Assembly (NCBI GenBank): GCA_021464245.1 | Contig: JADCRB010000035.1 | Span: 2,352,469-2,416,468, forward strand | Reading direction: 5' to 3' | Source of the DNA: Carallia brachiata | Lineage: Eukaryota; Streptophyta; Magnoliopsida; Malpighiales; Rhizophoraceae | DNA length: 64,000 bases | Part shown: positions 38,267 to 50,948 of the stretch, piece after piece | How the letters are laid out: every line of letters begins with the position of its first letter | Position numbering within the stretch: position 1 is the first letter of the stretch | Made by a program: the position numbers and the translations under genes | The notes under the pieces: generated by a model | Database searches by the model: none | Told to the model about the DNA's origin: nothing | The model's input: the letters and a program-made list of their open reading frames with translations, nothing else

Positions 38267-38468
38267 CTAATTACAAATGTATACAAAAACGTTCTATAGC
38301 AACTTGCCTCTATGCATAAAACTGTTCGTCTAGGAACCAAAAGAACAAAGAAAATGATTCTTAACTACCTGGAGGCTAAGATATAAATAGAAAATGTGTA
38401 CAAAGATGATACCAGTGCAAAAACAAGAAGATGGACACTGCTTTTTCGAACCAAACTAATAGGAATTA

Positions 38469-38470
<2 letters not shown>

Positions 38471-38548
<78 letters not shown>
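38471..38548. repeat. Compound microsatellite (CT)n(AT)n
   Basis: About 26 CT units pass into about 13 AT units. Frames translated across it are artefacts. Confidence 0.97.
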
Positions 38549-41497
38549 GGCTTTGGCCCACGCACTGTGTGGGTTTTATATATTTTTTGTCAATTTTTAT
38601 TCACAATAATGTATTAATTTTTGCATAAACTATTTCTTGAAAATTTTTAATATAATTTCATTAAGTATTACTATCTTTGTAATACATAACTTCACACTTC
38701 TATTGCCTACCATATGTAAGTGGCCTACACACCAAGCTAGGGGCGGGCATCAACCTTTTTCAGGCGGGGTCGTTGGTGCTACACTGTTAAGGTCTTTGCA
38801 TGTGGAGCTGGTAGATGATGCTATATGGTATTCCCAGACAGAGATAGGTCACCAAAATTTTATGGCTCTGGCTGGCCATCAGCCATGTCGTGGTCCTCTA
38901 ATAATGAAGCAAAAGAATTTTGAACCAAAACATAAAAGAGAGGACAGGATTCTTCTATAGAATTTCCAAATAATTGACCAAAACAAATTGGAAAATGGCG
39001 GCCAATTAACTTTGCATTTCGTTCAATTCACACTTGTTAAATAGGCAACTAGCCGGTTTGACCTTTACAGAAAAGCACTGGCTGTGACAATATGGGCAAG
39101 CTCCGTAATCCACTATGGGCAAGCTCGGTAATCCACGGTCAGGTTCGAAGTTCAGTTCTTTTTTTTTTTTTTTTGGGTTCCATTTTTTGAAAGGATAAAC
39201 AGAGTCGGCCCAACTCATAATTGCCTACTCATCCAGCTGATAAGTGATGAGATCACCAGTCCACCATAAAGCTAATCTCCTGATGCGTTTCAACTGGACT
39301 TCCTGAAACTTGGTGGGGCCTAAATTTAAGCTAAGAAAAATAGAACAATCCATATAGAAAGTTGAAAGTCAGGGTGCACAAAAAGGTTGAAGTAAGTGCG
39401 GTGCAAGATGGACAATGTGAATCCTTTAACAGTACTAGACACATGCTACTGTGCATGTAATCAGGAGGGACCCACTTGCACCTATGCCTATTCAAGCCCA
39501 AAAAAAAAAAACGGAGAGAATCCAAAGCACCATTTGGCCAAAAGAAATCCGAAGCACCAAGCCCCTTGCGAGAATTAACTGAATTTTTTCTTGGTGTAAA
39601 AAATATGAAAGTAAAGGTGATACTTCACATTCCTATAACTCTATACCTAGAGATATCTTAAGCGATCGAATAATTACTATATTTCTCACGGTGGGTTGAA
39701 AAATTAATTAGCATTTTGAAGGTGATTATGGAAACATCAGGTTTAATATACTTTCTCTGTAAACGATCAAATTGCTATGGGTTAAATAACAGAATCATCA
39801 ATCATACGTACAAGTTTCGTAGGGTTAGTAAACCCGTTAGAAAACCAATTTATTGGATTCCCAATGTATCTCTAACATCATTTCCATAGAATGTTCAAAT
39901 GCGTGAAAGGCCCTTTAGAGAGCAAGAGCTTCCAAACGTGGCAATAAGATGACAGAAGCATGCAGGAATTTCATAAACCAAGTATGAATGGCTAAAATTG
40001 ACCGTCAATTGAACAGGATCACATCTTAAAAAGGTAGTCAATAAAACAGGAGTACATGCAACTTTAAACTTTTATCCGCTGTATCCTACTTTCCCAGTCC
40101 ATGGAGACTCGGGTTTCACATGAAATGTCTCTGAGCTAGTCATGTCTCCACTCTGGACCGCGAACTTTATCTTTTGAAACGGGACTAGTTTTTCTTTTTT
40201 TTTGGCTGTTTGTTTTTGTTCGTTATATTGCCAAGGGAGCAACTAAAGAGACACAAAAAGTAAGCAGAGTGAGAGATAAGACCCCTTATCATTGGCTTAA
40301 AATTACCTCCTTTGAAATATGAGGTAAAAATAGATCACCGTATCTCCTATTTCATCCACTTTTCGTGTTTTTAAAATTTTTTCCTATTGGCAAACAGGAT
40401 ACCGTAACTATTGCCCTACCATAGACCTTAAACTTGTACGGATATCTTAAGAAACATTCTACCAAAAAGTTTGAAAGCTTGACTACGTGAACGCGCAAAA
40501 GACATGCAATTTATTTATTTAACGATATCTATTAGTTTATCTATTTTTATTTTTATTTTTGAATTCAATACATTTTTAATCATCCAATTATTTATATTAA
40601 TGTGTGTCCACCTATGCCTCACTAAACATTGTCATAAAGGAGTTCTAAATATTTTAACTGGATTGTATATTATATTCTAGTATGTAGTTTCATATGCAAA
40701 TTTATTGTGTTGAAAGTGTGAATAAAAAACAAATTCACACTACCTATAAATTTTTATAATTAAATGTCAAGATGTATCATTAAAATTTTGATATGATATC
40801 AGGAAATTATTTTATCCAAAATCTTAAGTGAGAATCATGAATTGATTATGCATCAGAGAGATTTCTTCTGGGTTTATTAGAAGACAAATTGACCGGGTAT
40901 CAACTAATTCATACCCCATTTCACTTTCACTTACTGTTGTCACTGGAGCTGTGCTTTTGAATTAGGAATGTGGGATTGAATTTTGCCTCTCTATTTTGAC
41001 GGAAAAGAGAATAGCCCGAATCCTATAACGAAATGTCTAGACTGTTTTTTCGCTAACAATTTGTAAAGTGAAGAGAATTACTGCTGCTATTTAGTTAAAC
41101 AAATCTAACTTACTCATGAATATATATTAAATAAGCTTATTTTTTATTTTTTTATTTTAAATAAACTTCACTTATTATATAGTATAAAATTATAAATAAA
41201 TTTTAGTCACCTAAACATATGAATCAAATTAAAAATAGCCTTTTAAGTTCATGATTCAATTAGTGAAAAGGACAAGCGATCAGCGAGTCATTGTATGATG
41301 TCAAAGGATAGTATTATCATCATTTTATCGAAATACCATCTCACATCTGTAAACTACCAAATTAGTCTTACCTTTTAAGTACTGCTATTTACTCACTTTT
41401 TTTTTTAATAAATATAAAACACTCATGATTTTATATTATTTAAATTTAATTTTTATTTTTTTATTTTACATATATTTAATTTATTACGTGATGTAAG
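38549..41497. other. Intergenic, no supported gene
   Basis: AT-rich spacer to the left border of the CACTA-like element. It contains a 23-base tandem duplication (39091-39136) and an A/T-rich right half. Small open frames at 38637-38960, 39006-39218 and 39331-39661 show no domain and overlap each other on opposite strands. Confidence 0.5.
39091..39136. repeat. 23-base tandem duplication
   Basis: TATGGGCAAGCTC(C/G)GTAATCCAC occurs twice head to tail with one substitution. Confidence 0.9.
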
Positions 41498-41519
41498 ATT
41501 CACTACAACAAATTATACT

Positions 41520-42070
41520 TATTGTGGCGGTTTTGAAACGTTGCATAAAGTCTGAAAACCGCTAAATAAGGTCTAATGCGATGGTTTTCTAGGTGCTACA
41601 TTCTCAGTTGTAGCAATAGATATTAGGCAACACTTATATGGACCTATTGTAACATGTTCAAATCCGTTGCATAAAACATTTTAAGCAGTGTTTCTACTTG
41701 TTAATTGCAGCGCTTTTAGTATATCATATGTTGTGGTTATGAAATGCATATGTGATGTTTTTTTTTTTTTTTCAAAATGATTTCTATATTGTTTAAGCAG
41801 CGGTTTTTTACATTATGCAGCGGTTGGTTAGCATTTTATGCAGCATTTTGTTGAATTAAGCTACAGTTTTCTTGCCCAATATGCAGTAGTTTTAGTAAAA
41901 TAAGCAATGGTTATTGGTATATTATGCAGTGGTTTATGATGTAATAGACAACGTTTTGTGGTCTAATAGGTAGTGATTCCTTATATAATAGACAACAGTC
42001 TATTTTAAAATATCTGACGGTCTTATGTGGATTAGGCATCATTTTTTTTATAATTTATGCAACTCTTTTT
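41520..42070. repeat. CACTA subterminal repeat zone, left
   Basis: Variants of the word GCAGCGGTTTT and of TTGCATAA recur many times in varied spacing and orientation. The same words recur at 49660-50260, mostly inverted. Confidence 0.75.
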
Positions 42071-42342
42071 AATAGTCAAATAATATTTTAAACACTTATT
42101 TATGAATTTTGATTACAACAATTATAATTAAAAGATGTCAAAACTAATTTAAATACTAAGTATTCACTATATAATTATAATATATCAAATGTAAATACAT
42201 AAAAGTAGTGAATACTACAGATAATCCACAATCTATAGTCGAAATTTCCCAAAGAATGTACATTTCAACTATTTTTTAACAAGAAATGGTACTAAACTTA
42301 CTTTGATAGACTAACTCCTTAGCTTTATTCATCATGATCATC

Positions 42343-42579
42343 CTACAATAAGATCAATAAGAAAAGCATTAGAACACATCCGATTAAAACAAGGCTTAGA
42401 AGAAACAGCCCAAAAGGCAACTCAATTTGGCCAACAAAATAAGAGCAAGAACTAAATGCTACAAATTCACCATCTTCGTCTTCACTTTTCGCTTTGGTAA
42501 TTAAAGACATACAACTCTTGCTTACTTTTAGTGCATCTTTGTTCATCTTGTTGCTAGACCCTTGTTTCTTCCCCATCAC
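42343..42579 (-). other. Unknown 78-codon frame inside the CACTA element
   Basis: It begins MMGKKQGSSNKMNKD and ends in a long hydrophobic stretch (LFLLSLVLIGCVLMLFLLILL). It may be the tail of a decayed element gene; the hydrophobic end may come only from A/T-rich codons. Not recognised. Confidence 0.2.
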
Positions 42580-44338
42580 AAGTGGAATTTGTTTCCCTCA
42601 ATACATTCTCACTTGGTATGGGAATGTTACTTTGCATTTGTTGTCTATGTTCTGTAATTAACTAACCACAAACAGCTTAAATCAATTGCATAAAGGATAA
42701 AAAAGACTAGTTAAATTGACAACCTACAACAAGTTTATAAACATTCAAATTAACATCTATCACAGCCGGGATACACAAGGACTATCTCCTTATTTAAGGG
42801 TTTGACATTTTGTGCTGATGAAAAGGTCATTGAATCATCATAGTCTGTGTAGCTTGCAAGCTTGAACCAATATTTATCGCACTTCTACCTTGCTTGGTCC
42901 TTAGCTCTTGAGCCCAATTGAGCTCTTTTTGGTGGACTGCTTGCTTTGTGCTTAATTCTTACATTTTTTTTTTGTGTGTGTCTGATGTCAAAGTGTGGGT
43001 AAAGATAGTTGTCCCTTTTTTTCTAGCGTAGCCACTCACGCCCTTCATGCTATGTGCCTAGAAAATTCACAATGAAGTATGTGATAGATTCACTTAAATA
43101 ATAAACAATAAAAATTTATAAAGAGTGTAAATAGTATCATCTAATTAGCGAGAATACAATACACAAAAGTACACAAGGGCAAATGTAAGATGCACAAAAA
43201 GGGTCATCAAAACAAAAGACAAAGATACAAACATAAGATACAAAATTAGCTTGACATCTCCACTACTAAGAAACCAATATTACAGAATGAATAAACCAGA
43301 AAGTGCCACAATAAAGACATAAGAAGAATACTTTGACATCTTGCAAAAATTCATGGACAAGCCTCTAGAATGAGAGTTTCCTAATTAAAAGCCCAGGACT
43401 CTTATGATACTTATGAATTTCGCTGCCCAACATTACATAAAACACATAAAATTAATATAGTTGTTGCACATGAAAGAACAGAAGACAAGTCTCAACTAAA
43501 CGCGTGAACTGCTATACAAATGAAGCAAAGGCAAATCTTTAACTCACCGAAGAGCAACAGTTCTAGGACGACAATGGTGAGGCTTCTTGATACCACCAAT
43601 GGTTGGGGCAGACATACAGGAAACCTAGAAACACAACAACCAAAAAATATAACTAAAAGTCCAAAAAAGAAAGAATTAAATTTCACCATAAACCCGCAAA
43701 AAAAAAAAAAATACTAGGAGCTATTAGTTAATAAAAAATAGAATGGTCTCTGCTTTGTTTTGAAAAAAAAAATTGGAGAACTAAGCGCATTCACGACTTA
43801 ATAGACTTTTGATATTGTTGGTTATGTTCAATTGAAAGCATATATGACTCCAAAAACCTCAACCCACATTTCAATCAAAAGCTGGTGTTTTGACTTGCAG
43901 TGTAGAGGCAGGAAGTTTCAAGAATCCAATAATGTGTATTCAAATAAATACTACAAAACCCAATTACAGATTTCTAAAAAATATACAAATTAATCAACAA
44001 TGCCAAAAAAAAAAGAAAAGTCATTGGCAGCTTATAAGTTAAGAAACACAAGGATACCCACATAGAAAAAGGTCGCTAGAACCAAAACATCATTATCGGT
44101 GCCATGGCCATTCACAGGAAAATTACTTTAAAAAAAAAAAAACAGGAAACAGGGATTGGGGGTAGAGGAGGAGGGATAGGAAGAGAGAAAAAAACATACA
44201 TGTAACAACCCATAGGTGATTTCGACATCAAAGAAAATAAATACAATCCAATTCATTACTATTATCAATTGTTTAAAATTCTAATCAGTGTGTGTGCTAT
44301 TTGATCTACAAAAAAAATCAAAAATAAAAAAAAACAAG

Positions 44339-44711
44339 TGTTGCAGAAATAAACGTGATGGACAAAGAAAACAAAATACGGAACACATAGACTTTACGTG
44401 GAAAACCCCAATGTGGGGAAAAACCATGGGTAGAGAGAAGAAATTCACTAAGAATAAAGAAGAGTACAAAGAGGAGACCTTAGGGCGGTAGCAACCGAAC
44501 AATAATCTTATAAACCTTAGTTGAAAAGAATAAATATATACGTGTACAGTGAACCCAAAAACTCAAAATAAATATAAGCCCAAAACATAATAAGTTCATA
44601 TTATGTCGGAAGTCCATATTATGTTGCACCACGAACTTTTAAGGTCAAACTAAAAAGATCGCGAACTCTTCAGATCAAATTGAATAGGATTCAGGTCACT
44701 ATATTACAACA
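44339..44711 (-). repeat. Left LTR (3' LTR) of the nested copia element
   Basis: 373 bases, TG...CA. Aligned by eye with the right LTR it differs at very roughly one position in eight, mostly by transitions, plus a few indels. This points to an old insertion. Confidence 0.9.
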
Positions 44712-44804
44712 ATCTCCACCTTGACATGAATGTGGAGCCAAGAACAAAACTCCATTCTTCAAGAAAATATCTCCATATCTTCCACAAACCCCTAAGGGTA
44801 CAAC

Positions 44805-47800
44805 TCAATGCGTAGCAGCAATCAAGTGCATACAGTACTCAAATTTGGCACTTGGTAATGACTTGGTTATTATATCAACAGGATTATCATGAGTACTGAC
44901 TTTGCTCACCACAATATCACCACGAGCAAAGCCATCACGCATAAAATGATACCGCACATCAATATGCTTTGCCCTTCCATGAAACATTTGATCTTTAGTG
45001 AGAAATATAGCACTTTGACTATCGTAGAAGATGGTGGTAATTTGAAATTCTCCACTGAGCTAAGCAAGTAGTCCTTTTAACTAAATAGTTTCCTTAAAAG
45101 CCTCAGTAATAGCCATATATTCTGCCGTAGTAGTAGACAATGCAATTGTAGCCTACAATGTAGCTTTCCAGCTGATAGCACAACCACCAATAGTGAAAAC
45201 ATATCCTGTAAGTGATCTTCTCTTATCAAGATCTCCTGCATAATCAGAAGCAACATATCCAAAGATATCATCTCTTGATCTTCCAAACTGCAAACAAACA
45301 TCAATAGAACCACGCAAATATCTAAAAATTCACTGAACAGCTCTTCAATGCTCTTTGCCAAACTTCGTCATATACCTGTTGACTGCACCAATAGCATATG
45401 ATAAATCTAGTTGTGTACAAACTATAGCATACATGAGAGATCTAACTGCACTGGAATATAAAACTCGGGACATATAATCCATCTCAACATCTGACTGAAG
45501 AGATAAAACAGATGAAAGTCTAAAGTGTGCAGCTAATGGAGCGCTGACAGGTTTGGTATTCTGCATATTGAACTTGTGAAGAACTTTCTCCATGTACCCT
45601 TTCTGGCTCAATTACAACTTTGATGCTTTCCTGTTTTTCAGAATCTCCATGCTAAGTATCTTCTTTGCTGCTCCCAAATCTTTTATCTCAAACTCTTGAT
45701 TTTGTTGATTTTTGACCTTCATGATCTCTTTTTGATCATTTGCTGCTATCAACTTATCATTAACATAAAGGAGTAGATATACAAATGGCCCATCACCACT
45801 CTTCTTGAAGTAGACACAACTGTCATAACTGCATCTTTTGAAATCGTGAGTAGTTATAAAAGAGTTAAACCTCTTATACCACTGTTTGGGCGACTGTTTC
45901 AGACCATAAAGAGACTTTTTCAGTAAACAAATATAGTCGTCTTTTCCTGAAACCACAAAACCCTCTAGCTGTTGCATATAAATGTTCTCCTTAAGTTCTC
46001 TATGTAAGAATACAGTCTTCACATCCAACTGCTCAAGCTCAAGATCCTGTATAGCGACGATACTGAGCAATGTTTTAATTGAACTTTGCTTTACAATTGG
46101 AGAAAACACATCTATAAAGTCAACACCAGAAACTTGATTGTATCCTTTAACAACCAATCTCGCTTTATACCTCGCTTCTTCAACTCCTGGTGTGCCTTAT
46201 TTTCTTTTGAACACCCATTTGTAGCAGACAACTTTCTTACCCTTGGGTAGTTTTACTAACTCCCATGTCTTGTTCTTGTAAAGGGATTCTATCTCCTCCT
46301 GCATGGCTATCATCCATTTACCTGAATCATTTCAACTAATTGCTTCTGCGAATGTGGAAGGCTCTTTACTAGAATCAACATCCTCTGCCACATTCAAAGC
46401 ATAAGCAACCAAGTCAGCTTCAGCATATCTCTGAAGAGGTCGAATCTCACTTCTAGGTCTGTCTCTAGTAATAGAATACTGCAGGGGTGGTGGTGGTGGT
46501 GCTGAAGAAGAAGAAGAACCATCATCGCCATGTATCTTTGAGCTAGACGAAAGAGTAGAGTCTGGTACAGATTTTGAACTAATCTGTAGCTCCACCTGTG
46601 TAAAATATTTATCTTGACTTGTATTAGAAGAATTCTTAAAAGGCAAGTGATTAAGTATAGTAGCTTCATCGAAAATCACATTCCTGTTAGTTATGACTTT
46701 GTTGGTTTCTGGACACTATATCCTATATCCCTTAACACTAGGCTTATAACCAAGAAAGATACACTTTCTAGACCTTGGTTCAAGTTTCCCATTATCAATA
46801 TGAGCATATGTAGGGACATCCAAAAATCTTCAAATTTGAATAGTTTGCAGGAGTACCAGACCAAACTTCTTCTAGGGTCTTTTTGTCAATAGCAGCAGAA
46901 GGAGAGCGATTAACCAGAGAAGCTGTTGCAACAGCTTCCGCCCAAAACGACTTAGGTAAGCCAGAATAAGAAAGCATGCAACGTACCTTCTCTAATAAAG
47001 TTCTATTCATTCGCTCTGCGACTTCATTTTGCTGAGGAGTACCAGGAACTGTTAGATGCCTTAGAATCCCTACTAACTTGCAGAAAGTGTTAAACTCATC
47101 AGAATAAAACTCCAAGCCATTATCCGTGCGAACATGTTTAATCTGCTTCCTTGTCTGTTTCTCAACCATAATTTTTCACTACTTGAAAGTAGCAAAGACA
47201 TCACTTTTCTGCTTCAAGAAGAACATCTAAACTTTTTTGGAGAAATCATTAATGACAGTCAACATGTAACTAGTGCCATCTTTAGAATGCACCTTAAATG
47301 ACCTTTAGATATCAGAATGAATATAGTCGAGTGTCTCATTTGTATTGTAAATTCCTTTGCTGAAGCTAACTCTTTTCTACTTCTCAAAAATGCAGTACTC
47401 ACAAAACTCCAATTTATTGATACTTTGACCATCAAGAATGCCTCTTTTGCTTAATTCAAGCATACTCTTCTCACTCATGTGTCATAGACGCATGTGTCAT
47501 AATCTGGTAACATCAGCATCTAACAAAGAAGGAGTAGTAACAGGAGTGTCACCCATAACTGTAGAACCCTGCAAGAAATACAACATAGCAGAATTTTTCA
47601 GTCCTTTCATCACAATAAGAGAATCTTTACTGATCTTTAAAATTTCACCTTCAACAGTATACTTGTATTTGTTTGAATCAAGAGTACCCAAAGAAATTAG
47701 ATTTCGCCTTAGATCTGGAACATGTCTGGCATCACTACGTCTCCCAACAACACCATCGAACATCTTAATTCTGATTGTTCCAATGCCAGCTATTTTAGAC

Positions 47801-47930
47801 GATGCATTATTTCCCAACATCACAGTACCCTTTGATACAGTTTCATATGTTGAAAACCAATACCGATTAGGACACATATGAAACGTGCAACCTGAATCAA
47901 GGATCTTATCCTTAAAAGACTTAGAGGCGC
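44805..47930 (-). pseudogene. pol of the nested copia element (protease, integrase, RT, RNase H)
   Basis: The protease region keeps the DSG active-site block before HMCPNRYWF (47870-47930). The integrase core shows RTDNGLEFYSDEF and the PQQNEVAERMNRT block (46795-47169). The reverse transcriptase (45612-46157) has DVKTVFLHREL and KKSLYGLKQSPKQWYKRF, but the catalytic YVDD is changed to YVND. The C-terminal RT and RNase H parts (45345-45611, 45077-45361, 44805-44987) lie in different frames. Nonfunctional. Confidence 0.85.
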
Positions 47931-47999
47931 CATAAAAAATAGCTAGGAGTTCACTATTACTGGAAACATCTTTTGTAACACTAGCTTAAACGAAACTTT

Positions 48000-48780
48000 C
48001 AGATTATTTTCCCTTCTGATCATCAGCAGTTTTCTTATTCTTCTTTTGCAACTTATAGTATTCAATTTTAAGGTTTCCTTTCTTCTTACGGTGATTGCAG
48101 AATTTACCTTTGGGTTTCGATTTCGATTTGCTTCTTCTATCACTACCAGAATTTCTCTCTTGCGATCTGCCGCGAACAATGAGGCTTTCTGCTCGAGCCT
48201 CAGAACTAACCACTAACTATTTAATTTTCTCCTTATAGAACAGAGCTTCATAAACTTCATCTAGAATAAGACTGTCATGACTAAAAAGGATAGTATCTCT
48301 AAAAGTTGAATATGAAGAACGTAGCGAACACAACAAAATTAAAGCCAAATCTTCTTCATCATATTTAACATTCATGCTCTCTAGATCAGATACAATCTCC
48401 TTAAAAACAGTTAAGTGATTTTCAAGGGATGTACCTTCTATCATACGGTGAGAATACAAACGTTGCTTCAGATGCATCTTGCTAGTTAGACTTTTTGTCA
48501 TACACAATGACTCCAATTTTAACCATAACTCAGTTGCGGCCTTTTCTTTTAGAACATTATGCATAATTTGATTTGATAGTTGAAGATGAATTTGAGACAA
48601 AGCTTTTTGATCTCTGCGTTATTTTTCCTTTAGTGACCACAACGAGGGCATCTTATCAAATCCCAACAGTGCGTCATCTAAATCTAACTGCGCGAGCACA
48701 GACCGAATCTTAACCTGCCATAGCAAAGTTCTAGTGTTTCGATCTAAAAGCAGAATATCGTATTTCATAGTTGCCATCGT
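48000..48780 (-). pseudogene. gag of the nested copia element
   Basis: The reading starts MATMKYDILLLDRN at 48780 and runs into a stop near residue 57 (SLKEK, then TAA). It continues as a 127-codon UBN2 gag segment (48217-48600) and a basic tail. In the tail the zinc knuckle CX2CX4HX4C survives as FCNHRKKKGNLKIEYYK, where the second Cys, the His and the last Cys are all replaced. The gag cannot function. Confidence 0.8.
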
Positions 48781-48812
48781 GGACATCAAACCAGGTTTTC
48801 TTTGATATCACT

Positions 48813-49181
48813 TGTTGCAGAAATAAACGTGATAAAAAAAACAAAAAACGGAACGCACAGGTTTTACGTAAAAAACCCCAACGTGGGGAAAAACCACAGG
48901 CAGAGAGGATAAATTCACTAAGAACAAAGAAGAGTATAAAGAGGAGAGCTCAAGGCGGTAGCAACTAAATAATAATCTTACATGCCCTAGCTGAAAAGAA
49001 TAAATATATACGTGTACAGTAAACCCCAAAACCCAAAATAAATATAAGCTCAAAACATAATAAGTCCATATTATGTCGGAAGCCCATATTATGTTGCACC
49101 GCAAACTTTTTGGGTCAAACTGAAAGGACTGCGAACTCTTCGGATCAGGCTGAATAAGATTCAGGTCACTATACTCTAACA
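48813..49181 (-). repeat. Right LTR (5' LTR) of the nested copia element
   Basis: 369 bases, TG...CA, partner of 44339-44711. The minus-strand element starts here; the ACAAG duplication follows at 49182-49186. Confidence 0.9.
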
Positions 49182-49659
49182 ACAAGAAAAGCCAAAATCT
49201 GGACTATAACACATTGCAACGCAAGTTGGGCGCAGTAAAAAGAAAAAACCTAAAGGATGGGTGATGCTGGTGGCAACGGCAACAGGGAGCACACTTCTGC
49301 TTCTCTCCAACGCTGTCAATGGACGAAATCAAAGCCAGCGAAGGAAAAGAGATGGAAAGAGACGAAGAATAAGAGAATGTAGCAAAAGGAGAAGGAAAAT
49401 AAAAAATCTACGGTAAAAAGAAAAGGAAACGATCGAAGATTGAGAAGAAAAGGAGGAAGCGATCAGTTTAGGGATTTGAGATTGAGAAGAAGCAGGTCTA
49501 AGGGGGTTTTAGTCCTTAAGCGCGCAGAAGCAAAACGAGTGTGGGGAATTGATTATCATTTTTTTTTTGAAAGGGAGAAAATTTGTATACGTGGCCTCTT
49601 AATCTCCATCCAATTTGTTTTTAATTTTTTTTTAATTTTTAAAAGCGCGACATAAAGTA

Positions 49660-50260
49660 TAAAAAAGTGTTGCATATATCTATCTAGGCAACGGTTATAA
49701 ATGCTGCTTAGTATGTGAGACGTTTATAACCGTTACATAAACACTTGTACATGCAACGTCTTCAAATCGTTGCATAAAGTCTGTAAAAGAATGTTATTTA
49801 CAGTTTAGAAACCGTCACATATAGGGTTAACAACGGTCGTATAACCAACAAGCATGAAAAAAAATATGCAACGTCTTATAACCGTCGCACAAAGTAATAA
49901 ACCTCTACCTATCATCGTTATATGCAGCGGTTTTAAATGCTGCACCTAATTATATTGCACCTCCAATGTTTAACATCGGCAATGTTTCCTAACCGTTGCT
50001 TATAAGAGAAAAAGTTAAAAAACGCCGCTTACAATTGCTACTCAAAACTATTTATAGCATCAGTTTTTAACTGCCACATATAAACCGATACTTTAAACAA
50101 ACATACATCACATTCTTGAAAACCGCTGCATGAGAAGTGTTGCATAAAATTACCATTATAACATGATGCAAGAATTTTTTAGACAGCGATTCGAAACACT
50201 GCATCTAATAAATAAGGCGGCAGTTTATAAAACGCTGCTACATATCTGCTATTATATCTA
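49660..50260. repeat. CACTA subterminal repeat zone, right
   Basis: Repeated words such as GCAACGGTTATAA, AACCGTTGCATAA and AAACGCTGC mirror the left subterminal zone and confirm that both belong to a single element. Confidence 0.75.
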
Positions 50261-50278
50261 TATTTTGTGATAGTGATT

Positions 50279-50948
50279 ATGAATAAATTATACTTTCTTA
50301 AAAATATGAGTCAACGTTTTAATTAATGAACACAGGATGAGGTAGAAATACTGTCTACAAGATAGCGGAAAGGAAAAGACATTAGGTGAAGAAATAGCCC
50401 TTCACACTTGCGCTAATGTGGCTAAAATGCAACAGAGAATAATGCACATATTGTGCACATCAATTCGAGAATTTTGACACATCGATCAAGCCACGGAGAC
50501 CCAGCATTGCGATTCTCCAACATGCCATGTACAGGCCCCATTCCTATAGAACACCTGTCATCGCTAGAGGCTTTCACCCACTTGGCCCCTTGCTTTTTTC
50601 TTTTTTCTTTTTTTGAAAAAAAACTAAATAATAATAATTAGATAATTATAAAATAATAATAAAGTGATATAGATTATTAGATAATTAAAATTTAAAAAAT
50701 TAATAAATAAATAAATTATTAAATGCTGTTTGATAAATTTTAGCATCTACTTTATTATTATCTAAGTTTAAGTTGTGTAGTTACATATTAGATCTCTTTT
50801 TCTTTCTTTTTTTTTTTTTTTTTTTCGCTTTTCAGATCTTCTCCAATCAATAATCGTCGTTCCCCTAATTCCCACATTAAAAATAGATTTGAAAATTTTC
50901 CCTTGTACCAAATTATCAACTCAATCACCAAGACGTTGCTGAGAGACC
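50279..50948. promoter_or_regulatory. TAC1 upstream region adjoining the CACTA element
   Basis: Only about 670 bases separate the CACTA right border from the TAC1 start codon. The stretch holds an A/T-rich part and a pyrimidine-rich run (about 50788-50826), like the Y patches found near plant transcription starts. No clear TATA box. The transposon therefore lies within likely promoter range. Confidence 0.5.

Larger units (their letters stand above)
44339..49181 (-). mobile_element. Ty1/copia retrotransposon (TNT1-like), complete with both LTRs but coding-dead
   Basis: Two LTRs (44339-44711 and 48813-49181) begin TGTTGCAGAAA and end in CA. ACAAG directly flanks the element on both sides (44334-44338 and 49182-49186), a perfect 5-base target duplication. 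Coding runs on the minus strand in copia order: gag (48780 to about 48000), protease and gag-pre-integrase (about 47500-47930), integrase core (46795-47170 region), reverse transcriptase (45345-46157) and RNase H (44805-45361). Next to the right LTR, the minus strand reads GATATCAAAG, a decayed initiator-methionine tRNA primer site. Stops and shifts break every gene. It is nested in the CACTA-like element, so it arrived later. Confidence 0.93.
41501..50275. mobile_element. CACTA (En/Spm-like) DNA transposon, carrying a nested copia element
   Basis: The left end is CACTACAACAAATTATAC and the right end, inverted, CACTATCACAAAATATAG: both begin CACTA, as in this superfamily. ATT directly flanks both ends (41498-41500 and 50276-50278), the expected 3-base duplication. 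Inside both ends lie about 500-600 bases of subterminal repeats built from GCAGCGGTTTT, TTGCATAAA and GCAACG words in both orientations (about 41520-42070 and 49660-50260), the usual transposase-binding zones. Without the nested copia the element is about 3.9 kb. I could not find a transposase, so it is probably non-autonomous. Weak minus-strand coding traces occur around 42340-42640 and 42850-43060. Confidence 0.85.

Noticed and set aside
38365..38617. Arg/Glu and Ser/Leu repeat proteins
   Set aside because: Translations of a CT/AT microsatellite.
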